Shown one piece after another: positions 59,335 to 64,000 of a DNA stretch of 64,000 nucleotides. A program made the translations under genes and the position numbers. The stretch lies in the NCBI GenBank assembly GCA_009823395.1, contig CM020512.1, positions 748,405-812,404 of the forward strand. The letters are read 5' to 3'. The stretch is from Thamnaconus septentrionalis (lineage: Eukaryota; Chordata; Actinopteri; Tetraodontiformes; Monacanthidae). Below the pieces are notes generated by a model. That model did no database searches, had not been told where the DNA came from, and worked only from the letters and a program-made list of their open reading frames with translations. Each line of letters opens with the position of its first letter. Within the stretch, counting starts at the first letter, position 1.

Positions 59335-59852
59335 ATCTTCTGTATTTTATTTTATTTTTTTGTTTCTTTTTAAATCCTCAGAACATTAACAACTGTCCTG
59401 GAAAAGTCTTTCTCCCCTTGGGCTTCAATGCCCTGATCCAAGTCCAGCTACAAACCCCCAGCTCTTTAGCTGCTACCTGAAGGGACTAAACATTGTGTGC
59501 ATGTCAATGGGACATCTTGTGCATTTCAATAAGCTACTATGTGCATCATAAGCAGCATTGCTATGTTTCAGAAAACGGCATAACTGTTGGGTGGGTGGGG
59601 GGCTCTGCATGCAGCTTGTGTCGATCCTTCTGACTGGTGACTCGTGCGGAGGAACCTCCGGGGCTGTAGGGGCTTCGCAGGAGGGGAGTTGGAATTAGGC
59701 ATGTTTAAATAGAGTGTGTGGGTGTGTGTGTGGTGTGGTGGGGGTTAGGGGGGGGGGGTCACTTATCTCTGGCATGGGTGCTTTTCCTTTTGAGAGGTGA
59801 GCCGAGCCGAGCCGAGCCAAGCTCTGGGCAGGGGGGGCGGGGCCAGCTGCGG
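59335..59852 (-). other. Candidate 3' UTR of the alpha2/delta-like gene
   Basis: From the stop at 59853-59855 down to a double minus-strand AATAAA at 59346-59356. It includes a G-rich/GT-rich run (59715-59760 on plus). The boundary is inferred from the hexamers only. Confidence 0.4.
59346..59356 (-). promoter_or_regulatory. Tandem AATAAA polyadenylation signals
   Basis: The minus strand reads AATAAAATAAAAT, giving two overlapping-spaced hexamers about 500 bp past the stop codon. Confidence 0.4.
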
Positions 59853-59945
59853 TCACCTGTGGAGCAGCACCAGCAGGACGCAGAGCAGCGTGGCTGGGAG
59901 GGATGGGGTGAGGCCTGCCCCTCGCCCGCAATCCATGGAGTTCTC
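59853..59945 (-). CDS. cacna2d3: Voltage-gated calcium channel alpha2/delta subunit, terminal exon (cacna2d3-like)
   Basis: The minus-strand acceptor (CATTCGTCCCACCAG) is followed by 30 codons and TGA: ENSMDCGRGAGLTPS, then LPATLLCVLLVLLHR. A short hydrophilic start with a Cys-Gly, then about 14 hydrophobic residues and a single basic residue before the stop, is the C-terminal GPI/membrane signal of alpha2/delta proteins; the ENx(D/E)CG start resembles the CACNA2D3 end as I remember it. These subunits are extracellular, disulphide-linked partners that increase surface expression of Cav channels. The strongest extra support is position: the gene points at the Wnt5 gene tail to tail, as CACNA2D3 and WNT5A do in tetrapods. 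The penultimate exon was not found between 60 kb and the right edge. Another GPI-anchored protein remains possible. Confidence 0.6.
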   Translation of the reverse strand, partial: ENSMDCGRGAGLTPSLPATLLCVLLVLLHR

Positions 59946-61024
59946 CTGGTGGGACGAATGGGGTGAGATGATGAAGGGGATAAAAACACAAAATGCAGAG
60001 TCGGTTGGTCACAAAAGATGCGGTGAAATGTTTTGTATTGTGTGAGGATTCACAGTGTTTTCCAACAGTGACAGTGTCGCTGGCCTTTCAATGAACTGCA
60101 ATGAACCACATGGAGTGAGTAGTATTTGCTTAAGTTAATTTATTTATTTTAAATCAAACGGGTGCTTTTTTATACACATTGTTGAAATTGGGTCCCAGAG
60201 AGATCGAATATGTAGATGTCAAACTTTCATATCAGTGTTCATGACCCTGAATGCATCTTTTCTGAAAAGATGATACCGTAGCTCACTCCCACTAGGCCCG
60301 CCCACTTTTACTTTGGATCACACTGTTGCACATCTTTGAAGTTGTAGTTGTGTGTGTTTATATGGCAAGATCAATATGGTGATCTATATCTTTTTTTTTT
60401 GTTTTAGGTCTAATCTGTGTCTGCGTCACAGCGACATCTGCAGGCCTGGCAAATATACTCCAGCGTTTCCAGCAGCCTCGTGCAGACAAACACATTTGTT
60501 GCTACAATGTTGTGTAATGAAAAACAATAATGACAAAGACAATTTCCATCTAGGCGAAGACGTGAACCTAAAAACTAAAACAATTGTGGGAAGCGGTGAA
60601 CAGATGAAAAATTATAGTCTAGAAAAATGTGTGTAATATGGGAGCGGAGTATGTGTGCGTGTGTGTGTGTGCGTGTGTGTGCATGTGTGTCTGTGCAGTA
60701 CCTCTGGGTGATAAGGGTGACATGTATCTGGGCGTCTCCTGTCTTTCTGCATCTTCAACCTCTCACATTTGAGAGATTCATTATGTGCAGCTGAGGTTAA
60801 GGAAAAGGATGGACAGCAGGGGGCGTATCCTCACCGGGTTGGTTTACACAGCACATATGTTCATACACAAGATGAAGGTATCTCCCAAAGTGAAGCACAA
60901 AAAGGTGTTCCTGTGATTGCGGTGATATTCGACTCCCCCATGTCTGCCCCTCTCTCTGCCCACAACTGCCCACGCCTCCCCTTCCAGCACTCTAACCCCG
61001 CCACAGGTCTTCACCGTATGCGCT
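59946..61024 (-). other. Last intron of the alpha2/delta-like gene, proximal part
   Basis: Follows from the terminal exon at 59853-59945 on the minus strand. No exon is recognised; a GT/GC-type run lies at 60650-60690. The LINE and BEL/Pao remnants to the right would be intronic insertions if the gene call is right. Confidence 0.4.
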
Positions 61025-62590
61025 GTTCACTGACAGGAAAGTCCTGGCAGAACTGCGTAAGCTAGATTCTAAGAAACCAGCTGGCTCAAATGATTTGGAC
61101 CCCTTTTTCTTTAGTATCGTAGCTGCATCCGATCGCTGATCTGTTCAACCTCTCCATCCTGACCGCTGAAGTCCCATCTCCCTGGAAAATGGCCCTGGTG
61201 CGTCCCCTCTTCAAGGGAAGAGATCATGCTGATCCTATCTGCTATGGGCCAATATCCATCCTGGCATGCCTGTCTAAAGTTTTGGAGAAACTAGTGAACG
61301 AACAACTTACTGGCTACCTGACTGCTCATAGTATTCTCTCTGATGTGCAATCTGGTTTCCACTCGGGCTTTGGTTGTGTCACTGCTACTCTTAAAGTCCT
61401 AAATGACATAACCTCTGTCCTGGACTCCAAACTCTCCTGTGCCGCTATTTTCATAGATCTTGCCGAGGCCTTTCATACAGTTGATCACAGCATTCTCACT
61501 GACAGACTAAGCAGCATAGATATCCACGGTCTCTCACTCTCTTGGTTTGCAAACTACCTCTCAGGTCTATTCCAATGTATCAAATCTGGCAATCTCCTCT
61601 CACAGCCCCTCCTGGTCACGAAAGGTGTCCCCCAAGGATTAATCCTCACCCCTACTCTCTTCACCAGCCACATAAATGACACTGTCCATTCGCCTCTGAC
61701 GCCTCCATCCACCTTAACGCAGACAATATGGTCCTGTATGCTGTTGGCTCCTTCCTGGATATAGTTATTTCCACTCTACAAGACAGTTTTCAATGAAATC
61801 CAGCTAGCCTTCTCCCTACATCTTTTTCTGAACACCAAAAAAACCAAGGTCATGTGGTTGGGAGGAAAGGTGCTGCATCCTCGACAAGCCTCAATATCAC
61901 CACCCTTGAGGGAACCTCACTAGATCAGGTCACTGAATACAAATACCTGGATATCTGGCTGGACAACACACTTTCCTTTTCACTCCACATTAACATACTC
62001 CAAGCAAATACAGCAACGCCAAACTTGGTTTTATATTTAAAATGGGTTCCACTTTCACTCCCTCTGCCAAACTCACCCTTGTCCGGATGACGATACTCCC
62101 GTTATTCAACTATGGAGATGTTATCTGCAGAGCCGCCTGCAAGAGTGCACGAGGAAAACTAGTGCACTAGTTTTCCGAGTGCACTTTACTACGCCACCAT
62201 CTGGTTTGCCATAAATGCCCCCTTCAGAACACACCATTGCTTGCTCTACTCCTCTGTCAACTGGCCTTCCCTGCACACCCGGCGAACCACCCACTGGTTC
62301 ATGTTAATTTATAAAACTCTCCTTGGCTTATCCCCTCCTCACCTCTGCCACCTGCTACAAACCACCTCTGCCCCATTCAAAACACGTTCTGCTCGCCTCA
62401 TTCTCCTTAAAACTCCCACTGCCACAGGCCAGTCTTCATTTAAGTCCGCAGCAGCCACCGACTGGAATAACTTGCAAAAATCCCTAAAATTGGACACCCT
62501 TCATCCCCAAATCTGCAGAGTTTTTTTTCTCTTGTCACACAGCAACGGAACAGCAAAAATGACACTGCAGTGAGAACTATGCAACAAAAT
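61025..62590 (+). mobile_element. CR1/L2-superfamily (Rex1-like) LINE fragment
   Basis: Plus-strand element with a reverse transcriptase and C-terminal domain but no endonuclease, so 5'-truncated. It differs clearly in sequence from the three L2 copies. It ends near GAACTATGCAACAAAATAAA. Clade assignment is by eye. Confidence 0.75.
61036..62573 (+). pseudogene. Reverse transcriptase of the Rex1-like LINE, inactivated
   Basis: Segments: VLAELRKLDSKKPAGSND (61040-61100), ALVRPLFKGRDHADPICYGP and VLEKLVNEQLTGYL (61189-61320), CAAIFIDLAEAFHTVDHSIL (61440-61500, the first catalytic aspartate kept), then VTKGVPQGLILTPTLFTSHI where the usual S and G of GVPQGSILGP are changed. The YADD box reads NADNMVLYAVG (about 61715), losing a catalytic aspartate. 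After frameshifts the C-terminal region continues with YKYLDIWLDNTLSFSLHI and IYKTLLGLSPPHLCHLLQ. Dead. Confidence 0.8.
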
Positions 62591-62965
62591 AAACAGTGAT
62601 GGACATGTACATGCATGCATGCGTGTACATGAGTTTGGCTGACAAGCTCCAAGTTTTTTTGTATGTATTTATATATTTATTTTTGTGAGTCTGACGTCAC
62701 TCTGAGTCATGTCTGCTATTGATCAGTGTCCCATTGTTGCGCCTGCTACATTGCGTAACTCACGCTCACTCTGTGGTCCGCTGGGGGAGGTTGGAGGTTA
62801 AGCAAACCATCCGTGGCTTCCAGGCGAATTAAATAGCCCAGTCTGTTCCGATCCCTCTCATTGTCCAGAGACACAAGGTGCTATTGTGACGCTGGCCAGT
62901 GCAGACGTCTGCAGGAGAGAAAGGCTACAATTTCGTACACAGTGACAAGTTCTGTGAAAAGGCAG
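62591..62965. other. Spacer between LINE and BEL/Pao remnants
   Basis: Unique-looking sequence, no gene. A CATGTACATGCATGCATGCG alternating stretch near 62606 is self-complementary. Confidence 0.45.
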
Positions 62966-63048
62966 TGTGCTGCCCCTGAGGCATTCATTTATTTATTTCT
63001 TTACAAATTTCTCCTTCTGATGATTGTTTCCTGCTTATTTCAACTATA
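62966..63048 (+). repeat. LTR-like direct repeat, left copy (BEL/Pao relic)
   Basis: TGTGCTGCCCCTGAGGCATT through a TTTATT-rich part to CTTATTTCAACTA is repeated at 63917-64000. Homology stops where pol-derived sequence begins, so this LTR copy is truncated by a deletion. Confidence 0.65.
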
Positions 63049-63054
63049 AAGTTT

Positions 63055-63905
63055 GAGTTGTGGCATCAAGAAGACCTCACCAAGCCAATTGTTGAGCATT
63101 GAATGAAAGTTCATGTTTTTGGCAATGTGCCATCACCTGCTGTCACAATCTATGGGCTGTGAAGAGCCATTGAAGATGGTGCTCAGAAGCATGGTGCCGA
63201 CACAGTAAAGTTCGGTAAAAGGCATTTTTATGTGGATGATGGCTTGCTGTCTTTACCATATGAAGCAGAAGTGATCGACCTACTTCAACGCACACAAGCC
63301 TCACTTGCAGAGTCGAACCTCCGCTTACACAAGTCCGCTTACACAAGTGACTGCTTAACACGAACTGTCAAGCAGCTTTCCCACCAGAGGATTGTGTTCT
63401 AGTCAGCAATGAATTTGCTACTCTGGGAGATCACTTCGGACACATTCACCTACTCAACAGTGACTGATATTAAACCCTTTACTCGACAAGTCCTCTCTAC
63501 TGTCAACAGTATTTTTGAACCAGCTGCATAAATGCTCTCTGGTGCTTTTTCAAACTCAGAGGCCCTGCAAAGCAGCTCCAGTCTGATTATGGGACCAACT
63601 TTACCGGAGCATGCAGGGAGCGAGAGTATTTACCTTCTCTGCAACAATGACAAAAGTGGACAGTGCCATGCAGAAACCTTCAGGTTGGGGACCTAGTTCT
63701 CCTTCGAGAAAAGCAAGCCACTCGCAACTGCTGGCCGATGGCCATGGTGACTGCAGCATTCCCTCGTGCGGATGGTTTCTTGAGAAAGGTCGAGGTGAAG
63801 ACAAGTGACCAAGGCAATGCGAAAACCTTCCTAAGGCCAGCTGCAGAAGTTGTCAAAGGATTGACAGACAGGCTTGACTGCAGCTCGTGGTGGCCTCATG
63901 TAGGC
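63055..63905 (+). pseudogene. BEL/Pao retrotransposon pol, internally deleted
   Basis: Three pol pieces lie in order on the plus strand. About 63055-63345: reverse transcriptase with VHVFGNVPSPAVTIYGL, a stop, then FGKRHFYVDDGLLSLPYEAE (FYVDDG is the BEL/Pao catalytic box, aspartates kept) and RTQASLAESNLRLHK. About 63545-63610: integrase core with LRGPAKQLQSDYGTNFTGAC, the D being catalytic. About 63655-63865: integrase C-terminus with RNLQVGDLVLLREKQATRN, WPMAMVTAAFPRADGFLRKV and TFLRPAAEVV. RNase H and the integrase N-terminus are missing or unreadable, and gag is absent. Stops and frameshifts make it inactive. Confidence 0.8.
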
Positions 63906-63916
63906 CAGGCGGGGAG

Positions 63917-64000
63917 TATGCTGCCCCTGAGGCCTTCTTTTATTTATTTATTTATTTTTACAAATTTCTCCTGATTATTGTTTCTTGCTTATTTTCGCTA
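63917..64000 (+). mobile_element. Start of the BEL/Pao 3' LTR, cut by the window edge
   Basis: A purine-rich tract (GGCGGGGAG) just after the integrase C-terminus is followed by TATGCTGCCCCTGAGGCCTT, the diverged partner of the repeat at 62966. This is where a polypurine tract and 3' LTR are expected. The rest lies outside the window. Confidence 0.65.

Noticed and set aside
60046..61024. Penultimate exon of the alpha2/delta-like gene
   Set aside because: No minus-strand segment with acceptor and donor and alpha2/delta-like residues was found; the exon probably lies beyond the right edge.

Overview
The window is vertebrate, almost certainly teleost fish, nuclear DNA. It has very long dinucleotide microsatellites, AT-rich intergenic sequence and a fish-typical set of repeats: L2-type LINEs with a (TGAT)n tail, Rex3-like 3' ends with GATG or GAAT tails, a tRNA-derived SINE, hAT, Tc1 and Harbinger/ISL2EU DNA elements, and BEL/Pao. 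Apart from two host genes and one or two weaker exon candidates, nearly all coding signal here belongs to broken mobile elements.

Host genes. The left edge carries the final coding exon of a Wnt5-class gene (plus strand, 734-1192), with a candidate 3' UTR ending at an AATAAA near 2633. Near the right end is a minus-strand terminal exon (59853-59945) whose short Cys-Gly-containing, hydrophobic, GPI-signal-like C-terminus fits an alpha2/delta calcium-channel subunit, best matched to cacna2d3. A tail-to-tail WNT5A/CACNA2D3 arrangement is, as I recall it, the tetrapod order, so the window would be a compact version of that intergenic interval (about 58.7 kb). A further candidate terminal exon on the minus strand (35100-35474) has an acceptor, an open frame, a stop and AATAAA, but I do not recognise the protein. 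A small exon pair at 38981-39202 has a nearby intron-less copy.

Layout. 1-2655: Wnt5 last intron, exon and 3' UTR. 2926-5330: CCA array, 5'-truncated L2 copy 1 and a short duplication. 7723-13735: hAT end and a composite repeat bounded by 27-bp inverted termini (7873-12070), holding a Harbinger-type element with a Myb/SANT-like relic. 13740-19052: a three-level nest, with a solo LTR inside a restriction-like-endonuclease LINE (plus a head-to-tail partial copy) inside an L2 3' UTR. 20664-26350: a nearly full-length dead L2 whose ORF1 is split by a 1.5 kb insertion with an 11-bp target duplication and whose 3' UTR holds a SINE. 26837-33653: TIR elements, a Rex3 end, a Harbinger element and two inverted Tc1-type MITEs. 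35-42 kb: exon candidates, satellites and hAT relics. 46.5-48.1 kb: L2 copy 3. 52.2-57.0 kb: a Harbinger MITE, then a decayed ISL2EU-like transposon with a plus-strand SWIM-finger gene facing a minus-strand THAP/HTH/DDE transposase gene. 61-62.6 kb: a CR1/Rex1-like LINE. 63-64 kb: a gutted BEL/Pao element running off the window.

All identifications come from reading translations and motifs by eye. No database search was run. Family names of repeats are from memory and are hedged in each entry.
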